DNA of 64,000 nucleotides, taken from Aureococcus anophagefferens (taxonomy: Eukaryota > Sar > Pelagophyceae > Pelagomonadales > Pelagomonadaceae). Every line of letters starts with the position of its first letter. Within the stretch, counting starts at the first letter, position 1. This document shows, piece by piece, positions 20,501 to 26,321 of the stretch. Under the pieces are notes generated by a model. The model ran no database searches, was not told the origin of the DNA, and saw only the letters and a program-made list of their open reading frames with translations. The stretch covers positions 168,655 through 232,654 of the forward strand of contig NW_008705578.1 of NCBI RefSeq assembly GCF_000186865.1, written 5' to 3'. The translations under genes were made by a program, and so were the position numbers.

Positions 20501-21754
20501 GGTGGGCGAGTACGATTGCGAGCTCGTCGGAAGCGACGATGCGGTCGGGGCGAGCGTCGCCGTCGGAGCCGGCGAGTCGCACAAAGAGCCCCAGTCGACG
20601 ACGGCGCCGCCGGACACGAAGAATGCGGTGGGGCCGTAGGGAGCGCCGTCGCCCTCGTGGCCGTCGATGGCGAAGCTGACTTCAAACGGGTAGTCGTCTT
20701 CGCTTACGCTCGCCAGGTAGCAGCCGTCTTCGAGGCAGAGCCGCTCCGACTGCAGCGACCCGTGGTCGACCCGTCCCGTGAAGAAGACTGTGTCGCTGGT
20801 GTCACTCACGGTCAACACCGCGCCCTGCCAGCCGTCGCCGTAGGAGTCGCTCATCACGACGTCGAGGCAGTTCTCGGACGGTGCGGCCGTGACCGAAGGT
20901 GCGGCCGTGAGCGAAGGTCTGGGCGTCGGGGCTGCCGACAAGGTCGGTTCGTAACTCGGCTGGTGGGAGGGCTGATACGTAGGGTGCGTCGCGTTCGAGG
21001 AGTCGTCACCGGGCGTGTAGTCGTTCGCGCACGTGCACCCGTAGCAGTTGCAGCCGTACGACTCGAGGTCCGCGCACGTGTAGCCCGTCCAGTAGTCACA
21101 TGAGTTCCCAGCGCAGCCCGTCGATGGGCACGACCCGTCGTCCTCCTCGTCGAGGTAGCTATAGAAGTAGCTGTAGCTGCTGTAGCTGTAGCTGCTGTAC
21201 CCGTCGTCCTCCTGGACCTCCTCGTCGTCCTCGTCGTCCTCGTTGAGGAAGCTATAGAAGTAGCTGTAGCTGCTGTACAATAGCCGCTGTACTAGCTGTA
21301 GCTCCTCGTCGCCGCGCGCCCCGGCCGGGGCTCCGCTCCCGCCGCCGTCGATCGAGGCGGAGCCGAAGTCGTCCTTCGCGGCGCGCTCGGCGGGCCGCTC
21401 GAAGGACGACGTCTCGACGGCGCCCATCGGCGAGGCGGAGCCGAAGTCGTCCTTCGCGGCGCGCTCGGGGGGCCGCTCGAAGGACGGCGTCGTCGAGACG
21501 GCGCCCAGCGCCTCGTCCCGCGCGTCGCCGCGCGCCCCGGCCGCGTCTCCGCTCCCGCCGCCGGCGATCGAGGCGGAGCCGGCGGCGTCCTTCGCGGCGC
21601 GCTCGGCGGGCCGCTCGAAGGACGGCGTCGTCGAGACGGCGCCCGCCCGCCGCTCGGTCCGCCCGTCGCGCGCGTCCCGCAGCCCGGAGATCCCGCCTGA
21701 AACCGTCATCAGCACGAGCCAGCAGCACATGATGCGAAAGCATGACCCAACCAT
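11546..21754 (-). CDS. Giant VCBS/FG-GAP plus GCC2/GCC3 repeat, multi-pass membrane protein, copy 2
   Basis: About 3369 residues after removing two short introns. The chosen start (21754) opens a signal peptide (MVGSCFRIMCCWLVLM...); the 39 in-frame codons upstream look non-coding. In order: a repeated SFERPAERAAKD block; an acidic Tyr/Ser-rich segment; a Cys-rich CDYWTG motif; a C-x-V-x-M-x-D-x-Y-GDGW domain; Thr/Pro/Ser linkers; ten VCBS/FG-GAP repeats with D-x-DGDGDLD calcium-loop cores and a second CDYWTG motif between them; an EGF-like module; more than 20 GCC2/GCC3 repeats interrupted by a ~150-residue mucin/SEA-like block; then about seven membrane segments and an acidic tail. It is probably a very large surface adhesion or sensing protein. 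Ligand and signalling output are unknown. Confidence 0.82.
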   Translation of the reverse strand: MVGSCFRIMCCWLVLMTVSGGISGLRDARDGRTERRAGAVSTTPSFERPAERAAKDAAGSASIAGGGSGDAAGARGDARDEALGAVSTTPSFERPPERAAKDDFGSASPMGAVETSSFERPAERAAKDDFGSASIDGGGSGAPAGARGDEELQLVQRLLYSSYSYFYSFLNEDDEDDEEVQEDDGYSSYSYSSYSYFYSYLDEEDDGSCPSTGCAGNSCDYWTGYTCADLESYGCNCYGCTCANDYTPGDDSSNATHPTYQPSHQPSYEPTLSAAPTPRPSLTAAPSVTAAPSENCLDVVMSDSYGDGWQGAVLTVSDTSDTVFFTGRVDHGSLQSERLCLEDGCYLASVSEDDYPFEVSFAIDGHEGDGAPYGPTAFFVSGGAVVDWGSLCDSPAPTATLAPTASSLPTSSQSYSPTYAPSLSAYAPSLSPTTASPSLTFPPTGAPTARMTVAPSMTIAPTATFAPTRTGYELAPTDELTPVCVLRAIAGCWGNYHYFAEVLANGPFDAIDVDRFSAPAYGDLDGDGDLDLVVGEENGDLSYYKNVGSAASPSYMFFFDSANPFDGINVPSKSMPALGDIDGDGDLDLVVGYTQLYGSETRDSFLYYENVGSTASPIFQAVAGSTSPFHMIDDADGAKGSYSTPAFVDIDSDGDLDLVVGQLDGLYYYENVGSVRSPSYEAVTGSASPFDGIGNNGKVMFTFGDIDGDGDLDFVVGKSDGVLNYYENVGSAAAPSYEARTGGASPFNDIIIAVEDEEAHGNVAPTLVDLDGDGNLGLVVGNMDGTLNYYENVRSAAAPSYVAVTGSASPFDGIEFVGAFSVSALGDLDGDGDLDLVVGEEDGDLYYCENVGSATSPTYAAECTVIGGIDVGGESKPALADVNGDGLLDLLVGDRFGGLNYYENVGSAASPSYEARTGSASPFYGHGYGDDDGGGSDDDGGGSGLCESTCYSNTCDYWTGNTCAELESDYGCDCSGCACTATGGGDDYYYYYYYDDDDGGDDDDDGSGSDDSSIGTAPEFGDIDGDGDLDVVVGKEDGTLYYYENVGSAASASYAAVNGTANPFDGIDVGTYSSPALVDLDGDGDLDLVVGDRAGTLSYYENVGSAVLPSYEAVTGSASPFFIDGEPIDVGIFSAPALADLDGDGDLDLVVGARDGKHHFFPADYCTTSCNGKGLCDDSIGFSAASCSCLGGYSGDHCGECQRGYFGTSCDLCPEGGDEKRNAPRLTDTCGLAGSGRSRGSCDDGVSGSGTCTCFNDHFSGSGCAEGTCPAGTIETAAFEGYYNVAECTSCEAGTFSAEGAVQCTNCGAGFFSSAGASECESCAPGTYSGSGASECEPCATKMYQNKAAQSSCNFADAGFFVDATGASNQTACDAGKYSGSGASECVDCEAGTYQDATGKSSCLLANAGSFVDAIGASEQTACDAGKYSGSGARECKGCEAGTYQDAPGKSTCNNANPGWFVDAVGASKQSKCDAGKYSGSGASVCKECDKGTYAADEGKSVCTLAGAGFYVEDEGASKQSECSTGRYSGSGADECKKCPAGSYTDIKGQSSCSLADAGSYVDDDGASEQDSCPTGKYSGSGASKCTDCDEGTYAEEKGQTSCTLASAGFYVDDEGASKQSECPAGRYSGSGAAECEKCSTGRYTDSKGQSSCSLADAGFYVDDDGASEQDSCPTGKYSGSGARECTDCDEGTYAEEKGQTSCTLASAGFYVNDEGASRQSECPAGRYSGSGAAECDKCSTGRYTDSDGQSSCSLADAGKYVDDDGASEQDSCPTGKYSGSGARECTDCDEGTYIDEKSQTSCTLASAGFYVDDEGASRQSECPAGRYSGSGAAECEKCSTGRYTDSDGQSSCSLADAGFYVNDDGASKQSECPVGRYSGSGASECTDCDEGTYASSEAGTSCTLASAGFYVDDEGASEQSACAAGRYSGSGAVVCEDCLTGSYVDFEGATSCTLASPGSFTGSPGASQQTACPAGRFSGSGASECDTCEPGRFTDVAGESSCALASAGFYVEERGSSAETPCLPGTISASAAESCTPCPEGSFGPLEGQSSCTLAGAGSYVSDVGASAEDVCPAGRFSGSGATECAPCGVRTYAPDDGATACTLVDAGYFVDAEGASAPVACEAGTYSGAGATACTLCAKGQYAAALGAATCATSTGGQYVGTLGAVSPSTCASGRFSGAGYRFCPLCPLGTTSDEGASSCTKVDAGYVAPINELYEVTTDSALVLYGVDAAALNADEAANLQLQEALETVFVDDMFSELSDSATIASVGPAYETETGATVIPFQLAANYTATAAENVTLVEAQLLADFQTAFFEKASSGELLEAILGARRRLRPSSTRALSSSILDDATIDMDAQIDEIEEASTESVQITEEATSDGQSQCPAGTYSQSGASTCLDCDAGSYSDEPGQSSCSLADAGSYVPSAGATEQLKCSAGEYTAGQGSEACTECTPGTYVGSEGSTTCVLATAGTAVQSSGATEEIECPLGSFSGTGASECSSCETARYAPTKGSTSCVLAAAGSFVDAAGASEDTECPAGTYSATASSECTACDVGTYSSAGSSSCTSCAAGYSSDSTGASECEACPAGTYKGEGEGQCEPCPTAMYTDTEGSAACALADPGSYVPGTGASEQTPCPVGTSSGSGSSECSPCVSGTYASARGQSSCRQCPPFSTTLAEGATGCYSCLEDYYFSPFAVELDDGESVPCDNSTALAASCASDSTKCFDQCCLSCERGMDCENATSNTLTAVPIEDGWWRASSYSDEVYQCQYSGACKDGACAEGHKGVLCRVCENEYHHNSLLNRCVECKDTKLDPVTIASGVCLVALVLAITVVAFRSEKRREALLHAKGIAKKGVGGHVDAILGDDEEVDAPETERRGATTSDDVTSTDEEEKESTWAETRRSLHTKFKIVLGVYQIQDALPWTLPMVSFPKAFEALIAWTSFLEFNIIQILPIACLRPFNFFDKLLAMTILPIVFSLLIFLVGELAAMCATTKKAKSIRSTSFGAFILLTFVVFPSVSTTVLRFYNCVSYEEGFSDGSTETIEVLEADHDISCTSPSYKGIWSTYALAMLFVYPVGIPLLYFVELFRYRKHINPDVDESRLGEIEDSSDGRPRSPSAEAYRQLNERLPLQNSSARDLMKTILGADVVSSVELQARKLATRNADESIHHLLFLFEERAAASAVFVAGQFAHQVRAALLPVRGLRVRPQAGAHGPANFYVGSRVHEDSMYMKVRCRYPGSGSQIALGLLIAFLSMQVYTYSRPYIEDADDNVSNVGNAQIILVFIASLMLFIKDMDEQDGAPGDMFKGPIFSYAMIVIGTLVLVATIYTILVETCEVDPEEVIHAGLSPKKSKKNAAADDVGEHDEEQQSASEDHDQIIPEIIQEAVDDEAPALPAAWHAASSSAA
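12060..12109 (-). other. 50-nt intron with ATGTAGGT at both splice junctions
   Basis: Read on the minus strand, ATGTAGGT occurs at 12111-12104 (donor AT|GTAGGT) and at 12065-12058 (acceptor ATGTAG|GT). Removing 12109-12060 gives ...LLIFMYPGSGSQIALGLL, the same length as copy 1's LLIFVFAGSATQIAIGLL, which has no intron here. Just inside the junctions are inverted CCCGGGTAC/GTACCCGGG arms. The second arm lies in the downstream exon edge. Confidence 0.75.
12188..12236 (-). other. Short intron of copy 2 (49 nt, probable GC-AG), absent from copy 1
   Basis: Copy 1 encodes LFEEYEPRCYQ without a break. In copy 2 the same peptide is recovered only by joining ...TTC GAA GA to G TAC GAG. That gives an intron from 12236 to 12188 starting GCGCGC and ending CACCAG. 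An alternative GT donor 12 nt further in would leave a 37-nt intron and add four residues. Together with the 50-nt intron the removed length is a multiple of three, which is why the uninterrupted frame reads through both. Confidence 0.65.
16021..17220 (-). repeat. 300-bp higher-order repeat inside copy 2, four copies
   Basis: Near-identical blocks begin at 16021, 16321, 16621 and 16921, exactly 300 bp (100 codons) apart. Each encodes two GCC2/GCC3 modules, one with GFYVDDEGAS and one with YVDDDGASEQDS. Neighbouring modules diverge much more, so this is a recent local amplification within an older ~50-residue repeat array. Confidence 0.85.
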
Positions 21755-22444
21755 GCCGGCCCTGAGATTTCCGAGCCGCTCGGCGCCACCGGAGGTCAAA
21801 GGAGGCTCGCCCGCCGCGCCCCGCGAAGTAGATCTTCGGAAGCGCGCGCCCCGCGTCGCGCAACCCGCCAAAATTCAAGGAACGCCGGATAATGCTATGG
21901 TAATGCTCGCGAGTGGGGTCATAAATTTGCATGATTTGGAAAGATTCGCAACCTGCCCTTGAGGGCAAACATACCCTCACGCGCGGCGGCCCCAGTCGAT
22001 GGGCAGCCGGAACTCGGCGCCCCCCGAACCGAATCGGACGGGGTCTTCGAGCGCCGCGCCCCGAGCGAGACCCGCAGGGCGCGGCGCCGAACCGCACGTC
22101 GAAATCGACCGGAGACTCGCCCCGCGGCAGCCCCTCGATGGCATATCGCGCAGAAGCCAATCAGGCTCTTCTAAAAGGAGCCCACCGGGGGTCCGGTCGG
22201 CTTTAGTATCCCCCCAGTGCCCGCGCCCGCCCAAGGTACGTGCCGCCTAATGCGCGCGAGAGAGGGCAAGTTGTAGCAAATTTCGAGCCGGTTCGAGGTG
22301 TACCCCTCAATCGACGCCGACCTGCGGCGCGCCGCGCTCGGAGCAAAATTACTACGACGTCACGGCTGCGGCTACTTCTGCGAGTAAAGACACAACACGA
22401 ACCCGCCAGAGATCGATCGGAGGTTTACAGTCCGCACCCCCTCC
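21755..22444. other. Intergenic region upstream of copy 2, downstream of the MFS gene
   Basis: This 690-bp stretch holds no convincing ORF. It presumably contains the promoter of the minus-strand giant gene; 21880-21960 is less GC-rich than the surroundings. No repeat family shared with the rest of the window was recognised. Confidence 0.5.
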
Positions 22445-23953
22445 TCACTTGGCGCCGCGGACGTAGCGGAGCAGCACCGCGGCGGACGCGAAGATCGCGA
22501 GGGACCCGTAGAGGAAGAGCGCGAGGTAGCCGAGCGCGCCGTTCGCCGGCGGCGGCGGGTCGCCGATGCGGCCGAAGACGTAGAGGAGCGGCGCCCCCAC
22601 CAGCGGCCCGAGGCAGACGCCGACGAAGGCGCCGACGCCCCAGACGCCCATGAACCGCGCCGACTCCGCCGCGTCCGGCAGCGTGTCGACGGCCAGCGCG
22701 AGGTCCACGGCCTGGTAGGACCCGTTGCCGAAGCCGCCCACGAGGCCCCAGGCGACGACGGCCGACGGCGCCGTCGACACGGCCAGGCCGACCATGGACA
22801 GCGACATGAGCACGCACGCGAAGACGACCACGGGCTTCCGGCCCGTCCGGTCCGAGAGCGCGCCCGCGGGCACGGCCGCGAGCACGCCGCTCACGTAGCC
22901 CGCGAGCGCGAGCACGCACGTGGACCGCGCCGGGTCCGCCGTGTTCACGTAGGGCTCGAGCCACGCGTCGACGGCGCCGTTCGAGCCGTCGTCGAGCCGG
23001 TCCCGGAGGTAGTAGACGAGGAACGCCTGCACGGAGCCGCCCGTGTAGTAGAGCGTGCGGCTCACGAAGACGTAGAAGAAGTCGCGCGTCTCCGGGTCCC
23101 GCGGCGACACGTAGTAGCAGGCGAGGACCGCGCTCCAGTCGAAGGGCGGCTTCGCGGGCGCCTCCGGGTCCTCGCCGCCCCGCAAGGGCCGCCGCTCGCC
23201 GCGGCCCTTGTCCGACGGCCGCGACCCCCGGGGCACGGCGACGACCAGCGTGATGGACGTGAACAGCACGACGACGACGACGTAGAGCGCGTAGAGCGAG
23301 TCGAGGTCGTCGACGAGGAAGTAGTAGAGGAAGCCGAAGCACGAGCCGAGCACCTGCAGGAACACGCCGAGCCCGTTGGCGACGCCCGTCTGCCGCGGCG
23401 GGACCAGGTCCGGCACGAGGGACGTCGCCGCCGTGTAGGCGACGTTCAGCGCGAGCATGGACGCGAGGAAGGAGCAGCCGTAGACGAGCGTCGCGCCGAA
23501 GCGGCGGCCCGCGTCGTCGTCGACGGACGCGTCGTCGTCGTCGTCGAAGGCGACGCCCGGCAGCTGGCCGCTCCGCGACACCCACTGCAGGCCCAGGCCG
23601 AGCACGAGGATCGACGCGCCCCCGGCGACGAAGGGCACGCGGCGCCCGAGCCGCGACTCGTGGCGGTCGCTGAGGTAGCCCGCGAGCGGGCACACGAGCT
23701 GGGAGAAGCCCGCCATGGCGAGGAAGCCCGCGAGCGCGAAGGACGAGTTCTCCGGCGCGAGGCGCGTCGACTCGAGCGCCAGCGTGATCATGCCGTAGGT
23801 GCTCAGCAGCAGGCCCGTAGCGAACATGAAGGACGTGAGCCCCAGGAGCCGCAGGAGGCTCACCTCCTCCTCGACGGCCATGCCCGGCGAGTCGCTGTAG
23901 GTCTTCGGCGGGGATTCGGTGGACATCAAGGGGGCGCGCTCAGGCGCTTGCAT
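22445..23953 (-). CDS. Major facilitator superfamily transporter
   Basis: About 502 residues from ATG 23953 (MQAPERAPLMSTES); the in-frame sequence upstream to 24196 lacks transporter character and overlaps the divergent gene's leader. About twelve hydrophobic segments are present. The conserved loop between helices 2 and 3 reads GYLSDRHESRLGRRVPF, and the equivalent in the second half is GALSDRTGRKPVV. An Asp-rich loop lies near residue 150. The GxxSDR...GRR pattern is typical of MFS sugar or organic-solute carriers, but the substrate is not predictable. The last ~36 codons are copied at 3582-3690 and 11101-11207. Confidence 0.85.
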   Translation of the reverse strand: MQAPERAPLMSTESPPKTYSDSPGMAVEEEVSLLRLLGLTSFMFATGLLLSTYGMITLALESTRLAPENSSFALAGFLAMAGFSQLVCPLAGYLSDRHESRLGRRVPFVAGGASILVLGLGLQWVSRSGQLPGVAFDDDDDASVDDDAGRRFGATLVYGCSFLASMLALNVAYTAATSLVPDLVPPRQTGVANGLGVFLQVLGSCFGFLYYFLVDDLDSLYALYVVVVVLFTSITLVVAVPRGSRPSDKGRGERRPLRGGEDPEAPAKPPFDWSAVLACYYVSPRDPETRDFFYVFVSRTLYYTGGSVQAFLVYYLRDRLDDGSNGAVDAWLEPYVNTADPARSTCVLALAGYVSGVLAAVPAGALSDRTGRKPVVVFACVLMSLSMVGLAVSTAPSAVVAWGLVGGFGNGSYQAVDLALAVDTLPDAAESARFMGVWGVGAFVGVCLGPLVGAPLLYVFGRIGDPPPPANGALGYLALFLYGSLAIFASAAVLLRYVRGAK

Positions 23954-24110
23954 CGCGGCGCGCGAGCAACATCGTCCGTACGCGCGAGCGGTGCCGCCGG
24001 CGGCTCTTGAAAGGTGCTCTGCGACACCAAACTTCAGCGATTTGCGGCAGAAGCATGGCTCGGCCTGTGTGAGGCGCGAGGCTGGCAGCGGCCGCTGCTT
24101 GTGCGCAACA
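23954..24110. promoter_or_regulatory. Bidirectional intergenic promoter region
   Basis: 157 bp separate the start codons of the divergent MFS and methyltransferase genes, so both promoters must lie here or overlap the genes. No TATA box or other defined element was recognised. The assignment rests on gene layout only. Confidence 0.4.
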
Positions 24111-25214
24111 ATGAAAAAACTCGTGCCACTCTCGCTCCTCTTGGCCAGCACCACATGCCTCGTCGTCCCACCGACCGCACCACCGAAGCTCCTCATCGTG
24201 AGCCAGGAGCGGTCGCGCTACGAGGCTCTCTTCGCGCTGGAGCTGCAGGTCTGCGTCGAAGCGACGCGCCTCGACACCATGCTCCACGAATGCGCCAACA
24301 ACCAGCTCGACGCGCTGCGCGGCCTGAGCGCGTGCCGCCTCGCCGTCGCGCCGCTCGCCGAGGCCTCCGTCGACGACCCCGCGGGCCTCGTCGCCGCCGT
24401 CGGCGCGCTGGACCTGGAGGCGGCGACGCCGTGGACCGTCGAGCACGTGCCGCTCTGGAGCACGTTGACGGGCGGGCGGCGCGCGCACGAGGACTGGCGG
24501 TTTACCGGTCTCTCGCTGGGCCTCGCGCAACAAATAAGCGGCGCGCCGCCGGCGCTCGGCGGCGCGTCGAACGCCGGCCCGGGCGCCACGCGCTTCGTCG
24601 TGCTCGAGGGCGACGAGACGCTGCGCTTCGGGTCCGTCGCGCACGAGGCCGCGCGCGACGACGGCGCCTGGAACGCGCGGCCCTACACCTTCGCCGGCGC
24701 GCTCGACCCGGCCGTCGCGCGGGCGCTCGTCAACGTCGCCGCGGACTGCCGCGATCCGCCCGCGGCGTCGCTCTTCGACCCCTGCTGCGGGTCGGGCACG
24801 ACGCTCCGCGCGGCCGCGGCGCGGGGCTTGCGGGCGGCCGGCGCCGACCGCGACGCCAAGGCCGTCGCCGGCGCTTCGAAGAACCTCGCGGCCTACGACG
24901 CGGACGTCTTCGAGCGCGACGGCAGCCTGCCGTTTCCGGCGCATGGCGCCGAGTGCTGCGTGCTGAACCCGCCCTGGGGCGAGAAGGTGCGCGACGACTT
25001 CGGCGCGAACGACCGGATCCTCGCGAATCTCGCGGCCGCGTCGGAGCCGGGGACGCCCGTCGCGCTGCTCGACCGGGAACCGCACTCCGACGCGGCGTTC
25101 GCCCGCCTGGGCTACGACGTGCTCCACGCCTGCGAGATCTTCCCGGGGAAGGCCAACCGGGGCAAGGCGTCCTTCGCCGGCGCCGCGCGCGTCTCGGTGC
25201 TCCGCGTAAGGTGA
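24111..25214 (+). CDS. RNA/DNA N-methyltransferase of the UPF0020/THUMP-associated type
   Basis: 367 residues starting MKKLVPLSLLLASTTCLVV, a hydrophobic leader suggesting secretory or plastid routing. The Rossmann methyltransferase signature DPCCGSGTTLRAAA (~residue 223) and the catalytic-type motif NPPWGEK (~286) are clear. The NPPW/F motif marks enzymes that methylate exocyclic amino groups, and the pairing with DPxCGSGT is typical of tRNA/rRNA guanine-N2 methyltransferases (Trm11/Trm14/RlmL group). No THUMP domain is obvious in the ~200-residue N-terminal part. If the leader is a plastid signal, the substrate would be organelle RNA. The stop lies 3 bp from the stop of the convergent neighbour. 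Confidence 0.75.
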   Translation: MKKLVPLSLLLASTTCLVVPPTAPPKLLIVSQERSRYEALFALELQVCVEATRLDTMLHECANNQLDALRGLSACRLAVAPLAEASVDDPAGLVAAVGALDLEAATPWTVEHVPLWSTLTGGRRAHEDWRFTGLSLGLAQQISGAPPALGGASNAGPGATRFVVLEGDETLRFGSVAHEAARDDGAWNARPYTFAGALDPAVARALVNVAADCRDPPAASLFDPCCGSGTTLRAAAARGLRAAGADRDAKAVAGASKNLAAYDADVFERDGSLPFPAHGAECCVLNPPWGEKVRDDFGANDRILANLAAASEPGTPVALLDREPHSDAAFARLGYDVLHACEIFPGKANRGKASFAGAARVSVLRVR

Positions 25215-25217
25215 CTT

Positions 25218-26168
25218 TTAAGGCGCGTCCGTGTTCGCCGTCGCGTAGGACTCGACGCCGCGGAGCCGGTCGACGGTGCGCTCGAGCCACCGGGACAGGG
25301 GCTCCCAGCTGCCGCGGCCCGGCTCGTAGCGGCCGACCTTGTCCGCCTCGCCCGGCGCGAGCCGCAGGTCGCCGCCCTCCCCGACGACGACGCCGTTGGC
25401 GACGTGCTGGAGGAGGTGCGACAGCGTCGCGGGCACGCGGAAGAGGTTGTAGCCCATGTTCTTCGTGTGGAGCATGCCCGCGGCCTCGTTGCCGAAGACC
25501 TCGTAGTTCATCTTCCAGCACCAGATCTCCGCGTCCGCATCCGTCTCAAACCCGAGGCAGAGCGCGTTGTCGACGACCGTCACGGACGCGACGGGGTCCC
25601 GCGGGAGGCCGCGGATGGGCCAGAGCGCGCGGCACTCGTCCGTCGAGGCCGGGCCCGAGAGCAGGCCACCGAGCGCCGCGACCGTCGCCTCGGAGGCGAT
25701 CGCGCCCTCGCCGAGCGGCCGCTTCGCGACGACGGCGACGCGCGCGGGCGTGTCGACGGCGAGGCGCGCCGGCAGCGGCGGCGGCGGCGCGGCCATCTGC
25801 CGGCGCACCTCGGCGATGCGCCTCGCGGCCGCGCGCAGGAAGTCGGCCTTGGAGAGGTCGCCGGAGCGGACGCCGCGCCGGAGGTCGCCGACGAACGACT
25901 CGCAGGCGGGGTCGCCCATCAGGTGCGCGAACATCTTCTCGTCCTCGGGCGACAGCGCGGGCTCCGGCTGCGCGGCGGGCGCCGGCGGCGGCGCGGGTGG
26001 CGGCGGCGCCTTCGCCGGCTTCTTCTTGGGCTTCTTCGCCTTCTTCTCGTTCTTTCTCCTCTCTTCCTCGACGTTGGCCTTCTCCTGCCTGCGCAGCAGC
26101 TTCGTGACCGCCGCCTGCTTCGTCGCCGACTCGCCGGCGCAGAGCTCGGCCCAGGCGTCGTCGGCCAT
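25218..26168 (-). CDS. Uncharacterised Lys/Ala/Pro-rich protein
   Basis: 316 residues, not assigned to a family. Residues ~18-50 are a Lys/Glu-rich, potentially coiled-coil segment followed by a Pro/Ala linker. A helical region (SPEDEKMFAHLMGDPACESF) and a compact C-terminal domain with GFETDADAEIWCWKMN and LHTKNMGYNLFRVPATLSH follow. The frame has normal codon use for this window and a clear ATG at 26168. No signal peptide or membrane segment is seen, so it is probably cytosolic or nuclear. Confidence 0.6.
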   Translation of the reverse strand: MADDAWAELCAGESATKQAAVTKLLRRQEKANVEEERRKNEKKAKKPKKKPAKAPPPPAPPPAPAAQPEPALSPEDEKMFAHLMGDPACESFVGDLRRGVRSGDLSKADFLRAAARRIAEVRRQMAAPPPPLPARLAVDTPARVAVVAKRPLGEGAIASEATVAALGGLLSGPASTDECRALWPIRGLPRDPVASVTVVDNALCLGFETDADAEIWCWKMNYEVFGNEAAGMLHTKNMGYNLFRVPATLSHLLQHVANGVVVGEGGDLRLAPGEADKVGRYEPGRGSWEPLSRWLERTVDRLRGVESYATANTDAP

Positions 26169-26321
26169 GTTTATGCTCTAGTCGCCGACGGCATCATCTG
26201 CGGCTGCAACCCCGCAGTGATCGTGCAGAGGTTTGCAGGACCCTCGACACGCCCGGCGCCGCAACCGACGCTGTTCGCACGATCGTGGCTTGTTGTAAAA
26301 ACAAGAACACCGACATCATCA

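Noticed and set aside
21755..21871. 39 extra N-terminal codons of the copy 2 frame
   Set aside because: They precede a good signal peptide at ATG 21754 and are basic and low-complexity; internal signal peptides are unlikely.
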